From contig MU835631.1 in the NCBI GenBank assembly GCA_029204225.1, positions 1 to 37,582 on the forward strand: DNA of 37,582 nucleotides, read 5' to 3'. Below are positions 1-11,707 of this stretch, one piece after another (position 1 is the first letter of the stretch; every line of letters begins with the position of its first letter). The notes beneath the pieces were generated by a model. It worked only from the letters and a program-made list of their open reading frames with translations. It was not told the DNA's origin and searched no databases. This stretch comes from Diphasiastrum complanatum (taxonomy: Eukaryota > Streptophyta > Lycopodiopsida > Lycopodiales > Lycopodiaceae). The translations under genes were made by a program, and so were the position numbers.

Positions 1-190
1 AATTAAATCCGAGCTTAGAAACCCTAAAATCAAGTGCTAAAAATGCTCATGTATGAACTTATCAAGTAAGTAGCAAATTGAATCCAAGGTTGGAAAGCGT
101 AAAATCACGTGATGAACTTGCTTGTTTAGGAATAAAAACAGTACGAGGCAATAAGTGTTGAACCCTAGAGGTGTAGTAGCACGAGGATGT

Positions 191-258
191 TGTGAAAAGA
201 GCGAAATTGCAAGGGTGATCACTCTTGGGGTGTGAAAGAGTGAAATTGCAAGGGTGAT
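191..258. repeat. short direct duplication
   Basis: A segment of about 28 bp (191-219) recurs at 231-258 with few changes; both end in TTGCAAGGGTGAT. The spacing is about 40 bp. No function is evident. Confidence 0.6.
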
Positions 259-334
259 GGATGCTGACTCATGAGTCCTAGACATAGGATAGAGGTGAAA
301 CTGAAGAAGATAGAAGATAATAAAGCTTAGAAAT

Positions 335-354
335 ATATATGTATATACATATAT
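335..354. repeat. perfect 20-bp AT palindrome
   Basis: The 20 bases equal their own reverse complement, with centre GTATAC. It could extrude a small hairpin. AT-rich plant intergenic DNA produces these by chance, so no role is claimed. Confidence 0.6.
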
Positions 355-1746
355 GATAGTTGAGTTTGGAAGGGAAGGCGTATTCTCGAGTTCCTAGAGA
401 AACGCTTTGTTTTGTCGTCCATGTGGGGAGACCACTTTGTTCTGCAGCGGCGGCACCGTCGCTTGTGATTCTCTGTTTAACGCTAGAAAATTACTTGCTG
501 ATCTTGCTTTCGCCTTCGGAATTTGACTACACACCACAGAGCAGCGAGCGTGCAGTGGGCCACGAAGCACGTGTTGGAACTTCCAACTTCCAAAGGGGAC
601 TCGCAATCTGCAGCAGACGCTCTCGTTCACTGATTCTGTGGGCTAGGCAGTATTGCAGTGTGTGAATCGCGATCATGGATCAGTATGATGATCAATTATC
701 AAAATCATGGTCCAGAGCACGATTCACGAATGATGGCAAGAAGTTGGAAGTTACAAGGTGCAATGTCACTAAGGAATACGGTAATACCATATTAACTTAA
801 AAGATTTGGAATGTGGTGCACGAATTCAAACGAAGGCGGCTAAGTCTCGCTCTATATAGTATAATCTATTATATCATCATTTAGAGTTATTTTGGTGAAA
901 TTGAGATTGTTAATATGTTATAAGTCAGCTTACGGATGCTAATAGCTGATTGCCTGATGGCTATATTGGCATGAATGGTTATTGATAAGTGCAGAAATTG
1001 TGGGCTAATAAATAGTTAAGGGCCATGGCGAATCTGCTGCGACATTGCTGTTGTAGCTTCCCTTGAAATTTTGAATGGTCTGGAGCCTTGCAACTTTGCA
1101 ATTTGCTTGTTATTATAATATAAAAGTTCAGAATTCAAACGTCACAGTTTGCACATGACTTTAGAATACAGGCTCACTTCCTCGTAACGTGGCACGCCTC
1201 TGCGGCCTCTCTTTCTCTCGGAACTGGCTATGGATGGTTTTGTCAGAGAATCTACCGGCTAGAATGTAGGAACTTGGCGGGCTTTTGCTGGACAGTCTAG
1301 CCTCTCAAATGTCAGGACTCAGTATTCAAATTAAACTTTAGATCCTAATTTCGAAGTTCCCAGATTAAAGCCTGAGCTTAGAGCTACAAAATCATTCCCC
1401 AAGATCAACTACATAGTTCAACTTTTAACAAATCATTTGGCCCTAGATCTAGCTTATAGCTTCCAAATCTAGGATCCAAAGCTTCATCTAAATTTTACAG
1501 GACCCTGGTCCCTGGTTTGGTTTAGGATTCGAGACTCGTCACTCGTCAGTGATGAACTCTTTTGATAGCTGTATGACTCAGGAGTAGGTAGTATATACCG
1601 TTGAAAGTCACAAACTACATAGAAAATACCAACAAGACGATATCCATTAACGAGTCAAAGATTTCTAAAAGTTTTTTTTCCAGATCTACATACAGTCACC
1701 TTCTATTGCGTTCGTTATATGTTTTGCCAACTATATAATCGCTTGC

Positions 1747-1753
1747 TATAAAT
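1747..1753 (+). promoter_or_regulatory. candidate TATA box of the NPH3-like gene
   Basis: TATAAAT lies about 320 bp before the first in-frame ATG (2068). A start site some 30 bp downstream would give a 5' UTR of about 290 bases. It is chosen only by motif and position. Other TATA-like strings occur upstream (near 848), so the assignment is weak. Confidence 0.3.
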
Positions 1754-2067
1754 TTTTCAAAGTTCACTATTCTCAAGGCAGGAACGGCGTACAATCATCT
1801 TCGATGCTGACTGTGCAGTTTCCAGATATCCTTACCCAGAAGTGCTTTTGTTTGTGGATTGAACGTGCATTGCCAAAATCATCACTATAATGTGGTGTGT
1901 ATGCTCTTCTGGGGAGCTGATTGGTGTATAACTCCACAGATGATGTCTTCACCAACAAGCAAGCCACCCATTGAAGGACAAATTCTTCGCGATTTCTAAT
2001 ATTGCACAACAGTTTGAAATTGAGACTCTGAAATCGTTCTTTCTTACTTCCAATGCGCTGAAGGAAA

Positions 2068-5004
2068 ATGACGATCGCAGTTCTTAGAGGTAATGCAGCT
2101 TTCAAATCTCACACTGGAGGCAAAGGGGTCAAGGAACATTCAGACAATGGCATCAAATTCCGAAAGTATTTTCTTCAAACGGATCTACGCGAGGCTTCTC
2201 TTAAAAACGATAAGAGTTCTTCTGAAACGTGGGAGAGAAGAGCAACAGACATTAGCTGCTTGGAGATGACAGATGCCGCAACAGAGACATATTTTTCCGA
2301 CAGCGTGAGCATTCCACCAGAGAACAATAGCACTGCTCAATCACCTGTCTCAGACTTCTCGGCAGGCGCTTTTCTCCAGAGTGTAATTTGTGCTGGGTAC
2401 GTCAATGTAGATATATCTTCTTCATGATGTTGTGCCATGGAGTTAGTTTCAGAATATTAAAAATCTAACATTAGATCGTCTCTGATTTTTGTAATCAACT
2501 GGGTGCTGCAGGTGTAGATCAGAGGAAGACGGGATCGCAAATGTAAAAATTCACATCTCAAGTCGCTCTTATCAAATTCATAAGGTACAAAATATCTTTC
2601 TGCTTCATACAACGGCCGTTCGTTTTTTATTTAATCTATCGAAAGCTATTCATTCCCTTTCATTGTCCTTGACAATCAAAACTTGACACGCAGAAAGTTT
2701 TGTAATGTGTGATATTTTTTAACAGTGCGCACTGGTTTCTAAAAGTGGCTATCTGAGACGGAAGCTAACTGAGACTGATGAAATTGAGCTTCCAATCGAT
2801 TTTCCTGGAGTAGAGACTTTTGAATTGGTGATAGACTTCTGCAAAGGTTCTACGATCCTCATGGAACCATCAAATGTCGCACCCTTGAGATGTGCTGCAG
2901 AATTTTTGGAGATGGACGAGAAGCAATGCAGACAAAATCTCTCTGAATGCACCGATAAATATCTGAATGAAGTTGTCTTACAGAGCTGGGTGGATACTTC
3001 AAAAGTTCTCCAGAAATGTGCAGACCTTCTTCCACTTGCTGAGAAGACTTTTGTCGTAAGTCGCTGCATTGAGTCATTGGCGTTCACAGCTTGTGTGGAG
3101 TTACTAGAACATGAAGAGAGGGAAGAACTCAAGGCGTGCCAATCGAGCGAGAGCCACTGCTGGAGCGAAAAAACGTCAGGTTCGGTCAAAGAGGCTTCTC
3201 CAATATGGTGGATAAAGGATCTGCTTAACTTGCCATCTGTTTTCTTTGGGAGAATCATAAAAGCTTTCCGTAAACAAGGAATGTCTGAGAAGTACGTCAG
3301 TCTGGCCATAATAAAATTTGTGGAGAGCTGGTTTTTCAGCGACTGGTTAGATGAAAACAATCGCGGCCAAATGTCATTGCGCAGTTTAAGCCCAGGACTT
3401 TGTAATCTTTTGGAAGATATTGTGCGATTGCTTCCTTTCGTGAAATACACCATACCTGTCGGCTTTTTGTTTTCTTTTCTTCGGTGTGCCATTCTGTTGA
3501 AAGCTAGCCCTGACTGTAGAATGCATCTTGAAAAACGAATAGCTTCGCAGCTGGAGCTTGCCACGGTTCATGATTTTTTGATGCCTTTGGCTTCTGTTCC
3601 AAACACTTATTCGCGACTTGACCTCGACACCATGATTCGCATTGTCTCAATCTTCATATCTCAAAACGATGTATTCGGCGTCGATTCTCTATCCTCTCAG
3701 CAAGTCTCCGCTGTTTCAAAGGTCTGGGATGAGTATCTTGCACAAATATGTACGGATTACAATGTCGACGCTAGGAAGTTTGCGGATTTAGTTGAAGTAA
3801 TCCCTAGTCAGCTCCGCCTTGACCATGATCAGCTTTACAGAACCATTAGCATATTCCTGAAGGTAAGAGCATAATTACCTTTATAAATCTGGTTTCATTT
3901 ACCTCGGCTGTATCTTTGTCTTCGTGCTTCTTTTCTTCTGAATGGTTCTTGGCTTACCTTAAGACATTAAAGATCACCATATACCAGAGCTGCAAAACGG
4001 CTTAGATAAGTAAGAACGTATGTACTGTGGGAAGCAGTTACGAGTTGTATGTTCGTTGGAAACGACCACTTTTAGTGAGCCTTCCAAAAAGGAAAAAATT
4101 GGTTCATGCTAATCTGTAGGAATGTTTGCAGGCTCACCCTCAGACATCTCAAGAAGAAAGGTCGCTTGTATGTAGATCTCTCAACTGTCAAAAGCTTTCT
4201 CAAGAAGCGTGCATTCATGCTGTGCAAAACGAATTTATGCCTTTGAGGATGATCGTCCAGGCTATGTTTGTTCAGCATATTCAAACTCGAAGGGTGTTAA
4301 ACAATCAATTACGGATATGCAATGGCGTGAACTTTGAAAGCTTACCTCCTTCAGGGCAGCTAATGTCTCCACACAAGAAAATCCTAAGCCGGCTTTCACG
4401 AAACGACCCTTTCAGATTAGAATGTTCTGAAGAAATTGGAAGCGATTTGGAACGTCTACCGTTTGGACGAAGTCCGGATACAAATGTTGCTCATCTACAA
4501 GCTAATTTTTTAAAATCTGACTTGGAAGAGACAAATGATAGACTGCAAGTTCTGGAAGAAGAGCTAGCTCACATGAGGCGAACCTTGTCTGAAGCTAGCA
4601 TCAAAAATCGTCACTGCCCTCAACAAACTTCCAGTGCTGGCAGCAACTTCCATGGTTTAGAAGCTGCAAGCAGTCTTTTCAACAGCAGAAGCAGGAGAGG
4701 TCTTTCCAACAAGCAAGTGGGAATGGAGAACCCTCATCGGAGCAGCAGAGTTGGCCAACGGCTTGTCAGATCAATTTTTCAAAAGATGGGGATTGGTAGC
4801 TTCTGTAAAAGCAGAAACGAGAACGGCTGTGGAGTGCCTAATACAAAAATTGTGACTGAAAGGCGTATGCAAGAAGGTGAAGAGATACAATCTCAAGCTG
4901 ATAAAATCTCGCAATGGGATGACGGGATGGCATTTCATCCTTCAATGGAACTCAAAGCAGGAAGACAAAACGGGAACCATTCCAGGCATCACTCTGTTGC
5001 TTGA
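2068..5004 (+). CDS. NPH3/RPT2-like (NRL) BTB/POZ protein, four exons
   Basis: Exons by frame and GT-AG signals: 2068-2396, 2512-2584, 2726-3862 and 4132-5004, giving 803 residues. Members of this plant-specific family link phototropin blue-light signalling to CUL3 ubiquitin ligases, mostly at the plasma membrane; which member this is cannot be told. Domains: BTB about 119-222 (VKIHISSRSYQIHK across the exon 2 end, FPGVETFELVIDFCKG, then LRCAAEFLEM); NPH3 domain from WWIKDL (295) to about 570, with the family tyrosine in LYRTISIFLKAHP (Y505, spanning intron 3) and LSQEACIHAVQNE; coiled coil about 642-667; basic amphipathic stretch RLVRSIFQKMGIG; and a C-terminus ending RHHSVA. A stop precedes ATG 2068 in frame (2059-2061). 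The roughly 118-residue lead before BTB is long, and an in-frame ATG at 2266 would give 737 residues, nearer NPH3 size. The minus-strand open frame inside exon 3 is a shadow. Confidence 0.93.
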
Positions 5005-5722
5005 AATTCTTTTCCCGACTCATTCATCTAAATATTCTTTGCAGTTTCAGAGGTAGAAATCATGTGCCAATTAATCTTTAAGACAGTCATGCAAATCTCC
5101 AAAAGAAAATGCTTTGTGACTTGAATATGTGCTACAGGTGTTCCTGAAAATGCACACTTAGGCATTTTCAGATTGTGCACTCTCTTTAAATTTTTATCAG
5201 CTTGGAACATGCAACATTCAGACATACATTGCCTGAAAATGAATTCCGCAAAAAGCGAAACGCAAAACTTACTGCGAAGAGTTAAAGATGCTTACAACAG
5301 CATTTCCAGATTTTGTTTACGCTGTGTTTATGAATAGAAGAATGATCTTTTTACCCACAGTTTCTTGGTGAAGACTGACTATCGTGTTTTTGAACACAAA
5401 GGGTTGTTCATGCTCTTTCTTTCTAAAGACCGGTTGTTTTCCTGGCAAGCTAGTGTTTTTTCTCAACGTTCAACATCGTACCCATTTCAGAGCTGCCCTA
5501 ATTTTTTATGCACTTTTATTGATACAGGTATGCAAGGGTGAGCTAAGTTTGTATAAGTTATGTACATTGAATTTCAAATTCCAAGTGTTGTGTCCATTTG
5601 GAAGTTCAGAATGAGTGTATGCAAATAGTAGATTATATGACTGGAAACAATTATAATAAACAATCATTCTAAGAATGTAAGCTCTAATTCCATCTTAAAA
5701 TAATCATAGAGTAGAAACTATA
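5005..5722. other. 3' flank of the NPH3-like gene
   Basis: This holds the presumed 3' UTR and intergenic DNA. AATAAA at 5655-5660 is a possible polyadenylation signal, but it lies about 650 bp past the stop, so nearer non-canonical signals are equally likely. Short open frames (5384-5614 +, 5028-5225 -) have no recognisable content. Confidence 0.45.
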
Positions 5723-5734
5723 GCTCTGCTACCA
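5723..5734 (-). other. degenerate tRNA-Met primer-binding site
   Basis: Read on the minus strand this is TGGTAGCAGAGC, one base off the canonical TGGTATCAGAGC complementary to initiator tRNA-Met. It directly abuts the LTR at 5735. No internal retroelement coding follows on its lower-coordinate side, so the rest of the element is lost. Confidence 0.6.
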
Positions 5735-6593
5735 TGTTGGGATCTGTATCGCTTGGCGCGTGAATGTCGCAACAGCGAAAGTGAGTAGAGAATCCTCGGT
5801 GCATGCAACTATGTCTATCGTATTCAAACCGACTTCAATAGTTCAAAGTCTACCTTACTTGATCATAGCTTCGAAGTCACTAAATCGATACAATTGATTT
5901 CATAACCATGCACAAATTAGATTGGTTTTAGATTTAGCTTTGCGGAAACGTATTAAGTGCAAGGATTAGAGAATCACAATCGACTTAGACTATCAATAAT
6001 AGAAGACAATTCAATCTAGGAATAAGTTTATCTGCAAGCAAGAAAGAATCTGAACATGAATTAAATGAGCATTCAATCACAATATACACGACCTAGATTA
6101 TTGGAACATTGATTATTTATTCGCACATAGATATAGTCTAAATGCAGTCAGAGTCACGTTCTTCCTGAAATAATACTCTGTAATAATAGAGAGAAAGAAC
6201 AAATAGCGCTATGGATGTTCGATTGATCGAATAGATAGATTATTAAGCTAACCGATCTCTTCTTGTCTAATTGAGCAACTAATAAGTTGATGGATATATA
6301 CATGGCTAACTAATTAAAAGAATGCTTAATCTGTACTTTACAATTAAAATCAAGGCACTACGTGCTGTTGGCAGTCGCCTTCGGACAATATCCGATCCTG
6401 GGCGTGATTCACTGTACTTGTTGATCCGTCAATAGTTAGAAATTACGACCGATTGTTTGAGGATAGCCGAATAATCGAATTTGGTCAAATGGTCCGAGAT
6501 GGTTGAGCTATCGAGGATGGCTGAACAATCGAAGATGGCTGAATAATCAAGGATGACAATATAGTCAAACGTGTTCGAACAATCGGGAAAACA
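5735..6593 (-). repeat. lone LTR of a minus-strand LTR retrotransposon
   Basis: It starts TGTTGGGATC directly next to a PBS (5723-5734) and plausibly ends ...AAAACA at 6593, giving TG...CA ends and about 859 bp. The interior is AT-rich and non-coding, with an 18-bp degenerate tandem array near its far end. The PBS side is firm; the 6593 boundary is an inference. No second copy is present in the window. Confidence 0.55.
6459..6557. repeat. degenerate 18-bp tandem repeat
   Basis: Units of 17-18 bp of the type GAGGATGGCTGAACAATC occur at 6496-6512, 6513-6530 and 6531-6548, with a related copy at 6459 and a partial one after 6549. It lies within the presumed LTR and may be an enhancer-type subrepeat of U3. 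Confidence 0.65.
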
Positions 6594-7408
6594 CTGTCAC
6601 TGATTCTTTTGCATTTCTACATACTGCTAGAAAACAAATGTATTTATGTAGAGTATGTGATTGTAAAAGTATTTACAATAGCTAATGAATGGATCTAGAT
6701 TAGTAATGAGATAAGAGATGGAGAGGATAGAAATCCAACAGATCGAAGAAAAACTTGACTCCACCATTCTCCTCAATATTGTGCACCAGATTAAGTGGAT
6801 AGGTGAATCGACCTCAAGATTAGCCTGCTATCTCCTTGTTATTTTGAAGACTTACAAGGTATGTTTCATCAATCTCTCTCATAGAAGAAGTCAAATTTCA
6901 TTCAAATAGTGATTATTATCAAAATTAATTACACTAATATCCAATTTTCTTGAGTAGCTTGGCGTGAGTAAAAATGTTTGCATTCATTCCTTTCTAGCTC
7001 TCATTTGATCTCTTATTTGTGTCAAAGGATTTGTTTTTGAACACTTATAGAGTGCTTTTGATACACTATTTTATGGCTTATTGCATACCATCTTGGTTTG
7101 ATCACTACAACAAGAAAGTCTTGGGCTAGGATACTCTACATATAACTACATCTTCAAACAACAAGACACTATTTAGGAGGACAGACTGATTCAAGTCTAT
7201 GATGTTGACATTTCACCGGTTGCCATATGTTTGAATTGCTTGAGTGCACTTTTTATCTTGATGACCATGTAACATCCCTACAAGGAGTAAGACTAGTTTT
7301 TATCTTGAGTGCACTTTTTACCTTGATGACCATGTAAATCCCTAGAAGGATTAAGACTAGTTTTTAATATATTGAGCTTTCTCTTGAGTATGTAGTGGAT
7401 GATGTGAT
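6594..7408. other. intergenic, unclassified
   Basis: No recognisable gene. A 63-codon open frame at 6718-6909 (+) has no known domain. The segment includes a 65-bp tandem duplication (7242-7367) and ends with GTGAT, the target sequence duplicated by the Copia-1 insertion. Confidence 0.5.
7242..7367. repeat. 65-bp tandem duplication
   Basis: The unit at 7242-7306 begins GAGTGCACTTTTTATCTTGA and is repeated from 7307 with a handful of substitutions and a 1-bp change in length. It is a simple local duplication in the flank of Copia-1. Confidence 0.8.
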
Positions 7409-8058
7409 TGTGAAATTTCACACATGTGGGAATGCCCTAATTTGTGTGAATGATCTCCTAAGCAAAGCTTATGCACTTTAGATCAATACTAGATTGAAAT
7501 CCAAGATCTATATCAAAATCTAAGGCAAAGAGGCAAAGATAGATGCATAGATTGATAACCAAAGTGTTTTCACATGTAAGAGAAGTAATTCATGAAAAAA
7601 CTAAGTAAAATTAAGCTCCTCTCCTTGGGTAGAGAGAGAAAAGACCGATAATGAGAGTACATATGAAACTCATGGAGAGCCATGCTTACTTCCTATTGTA
7701 CCCCTAATCCTAGCCTCTCTAATGCTATTGGATGAGTGACACATCCATCTTGCAATTCTATTGGACCCTTCATGAGAGTTTCTCAATTTTGATTGGACCC
7801 TTTTACCTTTGCCAACACTTTGACTTGATCACTCATCAAATTACATTAACACAAGTGTCACAAGCCTATTTACAGGCCTAACTAGCTCGAGTTTGCATCA
7901 TAAGCTACTTTTGGCCAAATTGTGGCTTTACATGTGGAATTGACAATTTTGCCATCTTTGCCAATTTTGGCCCTATCAAACTCCTACACAAAGATTCTTG
8001 ACATAAAAACTTAGCAAGCCCCTAAAGCCATGATAGATAACTTTTTATAAATTTCACA
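7409..8058 (-). repeat. Copia-1 3' LTR
   Basis: 650 bp with TG...CA ends; its first 14 bases, TGTGAAATTTCACA, are a perfect palindrome. It matches 11708-12357 over its full length without a gap. It follows the element's polypurine tract on the minus strand, making it the 3' LTR. Confidence 0.93.
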
Positions 8059-8070
8059 CTCCTCCTAAAA
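8059..8070 (-). other. Copia-1 polypurine tract
   Basis: Minus-strand TTTTAGGAGGAG lies immediately before the 3' LTR, the expected position for the plus-strand DNA primer. The pol stop codon is 10 bp further upstream (8081-8083). Confidence 0.8.
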
Positions 8071-8080
8071 GATATCTAAT

Positions 8081-11000
8081 CTAGAAAATCATGGATCTTG
8101 GAATCATTCCAAGATTGGATCTATGTTTGATGAAGGAACTCTTGAGTAGAGGCTTGGTGAGTAGATCGACAATACAAGATGATAAATCGATATGCTCCAA
8201 ATGGATCTCTCCTCCAATAAGCTTCTGTCTGACAAAGTGGTGTGCCACTTCTATGTGCTTGCTTCTTGCATAAAAAATAGGATTATTTGCAAGTGCTTGG
8301 GCTGAGATATTATCACAATAAATCAATGGTAGCTCCTCCTCTTTGATGCACTTTAGCTCCAATAGAATCCTCTTGATCCAAAGCACTTCTTTTGTTGATG
8401 TAGTGAGTGATTTATACTCGGTCTCACAAGAAGAAAGAGAGATAGTATCTTGCTTTTTGGAAAGCCAAGATCTGAGATTTCCTCCAAAAAAGATAGTATA
8501 TGCACTTGTGGACTTTCGATCCATCTTATCACTTGCAAAGTCCAAATTTGAGTAGCCAATAATAGATAAATCTTCACTCTTGTAAAGTAAACCATAATCA
8601 TGTGATGAAGATATATACCTTAGCACCCTCTTGGCCATCTTCCAATGTTGGATCTTTGGATCTTGCATAGATTGGCTCAACTTGTGCACACAATAGCTCA
8701 AGTTGGGCCTAGTGATGATAATATCAAGGAGCCAATAAGACTCCTAAAAAGTGTGATTTCCTCGAAGGATCTTTCAACACCTTTATTAGGATCTTTTACA
8801 ATGTGCTCCATTGGTGTGTCAATGCCCTTACAATTTTCCATATGAATTTTTTTCAACAAAGCAAGAGCATATATAGATTGAAAAATAAAAGCATAATTAT
8901 CATGAAAGCCAATCTCTAGGCCTTATATGTAATGGATCTCTCCTAGATCTTGCATCTTAAACTCTTTTCCAAGTGCTATTCTGGTCTCTTCAACCAATTT
9001 GATACAACTTCCAAAAAGGATAGTCATCTACATAAATGAGAAGAATAACAATATCACTAGCAACAAACTTGGTATACATGGAAGGATCATAGTCACTAAA
9101 AGTGAATCCTAGTGAGATAAGAAAAGATTTGAGTCTCTCATACCAAGATCTTGGTGCTTGCTTGAGTCCATAAAGACTTTTGAAAAGCAAGCACACCTTT
9201 GATGAATCCTTGAGGTTGTTCTATGTAAATTTCCTCTTGAAGATAGCCATTGAGAAATGCATTGGAAACATCCAATTGGAACACCTTCCACTTGAAATAG
9301 GTAGCAAGAGATATAAGAATCCTTATTGTCACCATCTTTGCCACGAGTGCAAAGGTCTCTTCATAATCAAGTCCATGGATTTGAGCAAATCCCTTGGCAC
9401 ATAATCTTGCCTTGTACTTGTTGATAGTGCCATCTTGATTATACTTGATTTGAAATACCCACTTGGATCCAATGATATGCTTGTTGGATGGAGGATCCAC
9501 AAGCTCCCAAGTGTTATTGATGATCAAGGCTTCATATTCTTGCTTCATGGCATTATACCACTCCTTGGTATTGAGTGCCTCTTCAACATCCTTTGGCTCT
9601 TCATGTGAGATGAAATATGCAAAGTTGGTGGATGCCTTTGTCAACATAAGAAAGCCTCTTAGGCTCATATCTCTCTCTCTTGATGTCCTCCTAGGTGTGC
9701 AAACTCGAGGATACTCCTCCTCAAATATCGACCCCAACAAGTCTTGATGGTCTTCAATAGGCATGATACGTGATAGATCTTGAGGTGACTTGATCTCGGC
9801 CCCTTCAAATGATGGATGTTGATTTTCATGAAATATAACATCTCTACTTTCAATCACTTGAGAAGTAGAGAGCACAAATACTCTATAAGCCTTTTTGGTG
9901 GATGAATATCCAACCATGATCCCTTTGCAAGAGCATGGATCATCCTTCTTCCTTGTTTCCAAGGGAATATGTGCAAAGCAAATAGTTCCAAATACTCTAA
10001 GGTGATCAACCTTGGGCTTCATTTTGAACAAGACCTCATATGGTGTCCTTCCTTCAAGAGCAAGATGTGGGACCTATTGCAAAGATAATTTGCACAAATT
10101 ATAGCCTATCCCCAAAAGTCTTTAGGCAAAGATGCTTCAATCCTTATGGATTTTGCACACTCACATAAGGATCTATTTTTCCTCTTGGCCACTCCATTTT
10201 TGAGACGGTGAGTAAGCGCAAGGGAACTCCCTCTTTATACATTCTTGCTCACAATAGTCATGGAATTTGTTGGAGATATACTCTCCTCCTCCATCACACC
10301 TCAAAGCCTTGATCTTCAATGAGAATTGCTTCTCAACATATGCTTTGAATATAAGGAAGTGATCATACACCAAAGATTTAGAAGAAAGAAGATATAGCCA
10401 TGTATATCTTGTGCAATCATCAATAAATGTCACAAAGCGATTGGCTCCTCTCTTGCTTTTGGATGATGAGAACTGCACATCCGATTGTATCAACTCTGGG
10501 ATGAGTGCTTTTGATGGAAGATCTTTGATATGCTTTCTTGTGTGATTTTGCAATAGCACAAGCCTCACATGACTTGATCTCCTTGGAAAGATTCTTTGGT
10601 AAGCCAATAGCCTTGGCTTCTTTGCACATAGAAAGCATGAATTTGTAGTTAGGATGTCCCCCCTCCTATGCCATAATTCCTCCTTGGAAAGCTTTGTCAC
10701 AAAAGCAATATCACAACTTTCTCTTGGACCAAGCTTGTATATGCCTCCAATTCTTGATCCATGTGCAAGGATCTCATGATTTCTCTTGATAATACAAGTA
10801 TCAATATTTAATTTCACATCAAGGCCACCATCAATAAGTTGGCCAACACTTGTGAGGTTCTTTGTAAGATTAGGCAAAAAAAGAACCTTGTGGAGAGAAA
10901 GAATTTTAGAAGATGAGGTCTTCAAGGGAATACTCCCTATGCCTTCAATATTGCATTCTTGGTCATTTTTTGTCTCCTTGTGAATTGGACAAGAAAATTT

Positions 11001-11099
11001 TGCTTTCTCTCTCACTATAGGATCCAATAATGGTGTACTACCAACTCCTATGCAAGATCTTGCAACAAAGTGTGAGATGGACCTCACTAGCTTTTCCAA
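8081..11099 (-). pseudogene. Copia-1 pol remnant (integrase, RT, RNase H)
   Basis: Read right to left: the C-terminal part of protease (ECNIEGIGSIPL, FLPNLTKNLTSVGQL), integrase zinc region partly out of frame (SCEACAIAKSHK, 10420-10638), integrase core with FIDDCTRYTW and LRCDGGGEYISNKF, the pre-RT segment (MVGYSSTKKAYRVF), RT with WVFQIKYNQDG, LDVSNAFLNG and YVDD, and RNase H (SSCETEYKSL, SKHIEVAHHFVRQKL). Damage: frameshifts near 10180, 9190 and inside the integrase zinc region, and stops between 8701 and 8990. At the integrase glutamate, where the family has NGVAERKN, the shifted frame reads NGVAKRKN, an apparent Glu-to-Lys change. RNase H has YSNLD where YSDAD is usual. The two large frames otherwise join well, so the coding decay is modest. 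Confidence 0.9.
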
Positions 11100-11694
11100 T
11101 CTCTCTTCAATCTCACATCAATTGATGAAGTATGGACTAAGTTTGGGTCAAGCTATCTTTGGCACATGTGAAACACTCCAACAATCCACAAATCACTCAA
11201 ATACAAGCCAATTGTATGAAATAAAGTGTCTATGACCTCAAAATGATGACTAGATCTCAAGAAAATGAGATTGGCAAGCCTAGAATTGAGATTTTTGATC
11301 AAACAAGCATGACAGAGTCAAAAGTAAAAGTGTCCAACCAGGTTGGGTGCCCTACCCACCTTGATTCAATTGATTATAACTTTTTATTGGGAGATCCAAT
11401 CTCTATGAAATCAATTGCTACACAAACTAGACTCAAATAGCTTTGAAACTAGTTATCAAGCTCTAGATTTGCATCAAACATGGAAGAGAACCAAATTGAA
11501 TCGTGTTGTATATCACACGTGTCTGAGCAGGAAAATCTATACAATATAAAAAATGATTCAATCCTTATGATGATGAACCCCTTTGATCCAAATTTTTTTG
11601 AAAAAGCATGGGAGATGCAAACTACTCTCTGTAGATCTTGATTTTCATGAAATTTGTGAAACTTTGGATGAAACAGGCATCAAACACTTAGGTA
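11100..11694 (-). other. Copia-1 leader with gag deleted
   Basis: Only about 600 bp separate the PBS from the surviving protease tail. Copia elements normally carry here a gag of several hundred codons, a zinc knuckle and the protease DSGA site. None is visible; short open frames on both strands have no gag features. This is a deletion or replacement of gag plus the protease N-terminus. Confidence 0.75.
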
Positions 11695-11707
11695 GGCTCT
11701 GATACCA
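11695..11707 (-). other. Copia-1 primer-binding site (tRNA-Met)
   Basis: Minus-strand TGGTATCAGAGCC is the canonical complement of the plant initiator tRNA-Met 3' end and directly abuts the 5' LTR. Confidence 0.92.

Larger units (their letters stand above)
1..2067. other. 5' flank of the NPH3-like gene, no gene recognised
   Basis: About 2 kb without a convincing gene. Short open frames exist (for example 360-665 +) but show no recognisable domain, and their composition resembles surrounding non-coding DNA. The stretch holds a small 40-bp-spaced duplication (191-258), a perfect 20-bp AT palindrome (335-354), AT-rich sequence, and near its right end a TATA-like element. The last 300 bases probably include the promoter and 5' UTR of the gene starting at 2068; an upstream non-coding exon cannot be excluded. 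Confidence 0.5.

Noticed and set aside
360-665. 101-codon plus-strand open frame upstream of the gene
   Set aside because: No domain, no homologous pattern I recognise, and an opposing open frame of similar quality overlaps it; most likely chance.
1773-2105. 110-codon minus-strand open frame overlapping the NPH3 start
   Set aside because: It overlaps the presumed 5' UTR and exon 1 on the other strand and shows no family features.
2749-3564. 271-codon minus-strand open frame inside the NPH3-like gene
   Set aside because: It is fully antisense to exon 3, which carries clear NPH3 family motifs; the minus frame has no recognisable domain and no supporting signals.
6718-6909. Small 63-codon gene
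   Set aside because: No motif, no initiation or splice context that distinguishes it, and it lies between an LTR and a duplicated AT-rich region.
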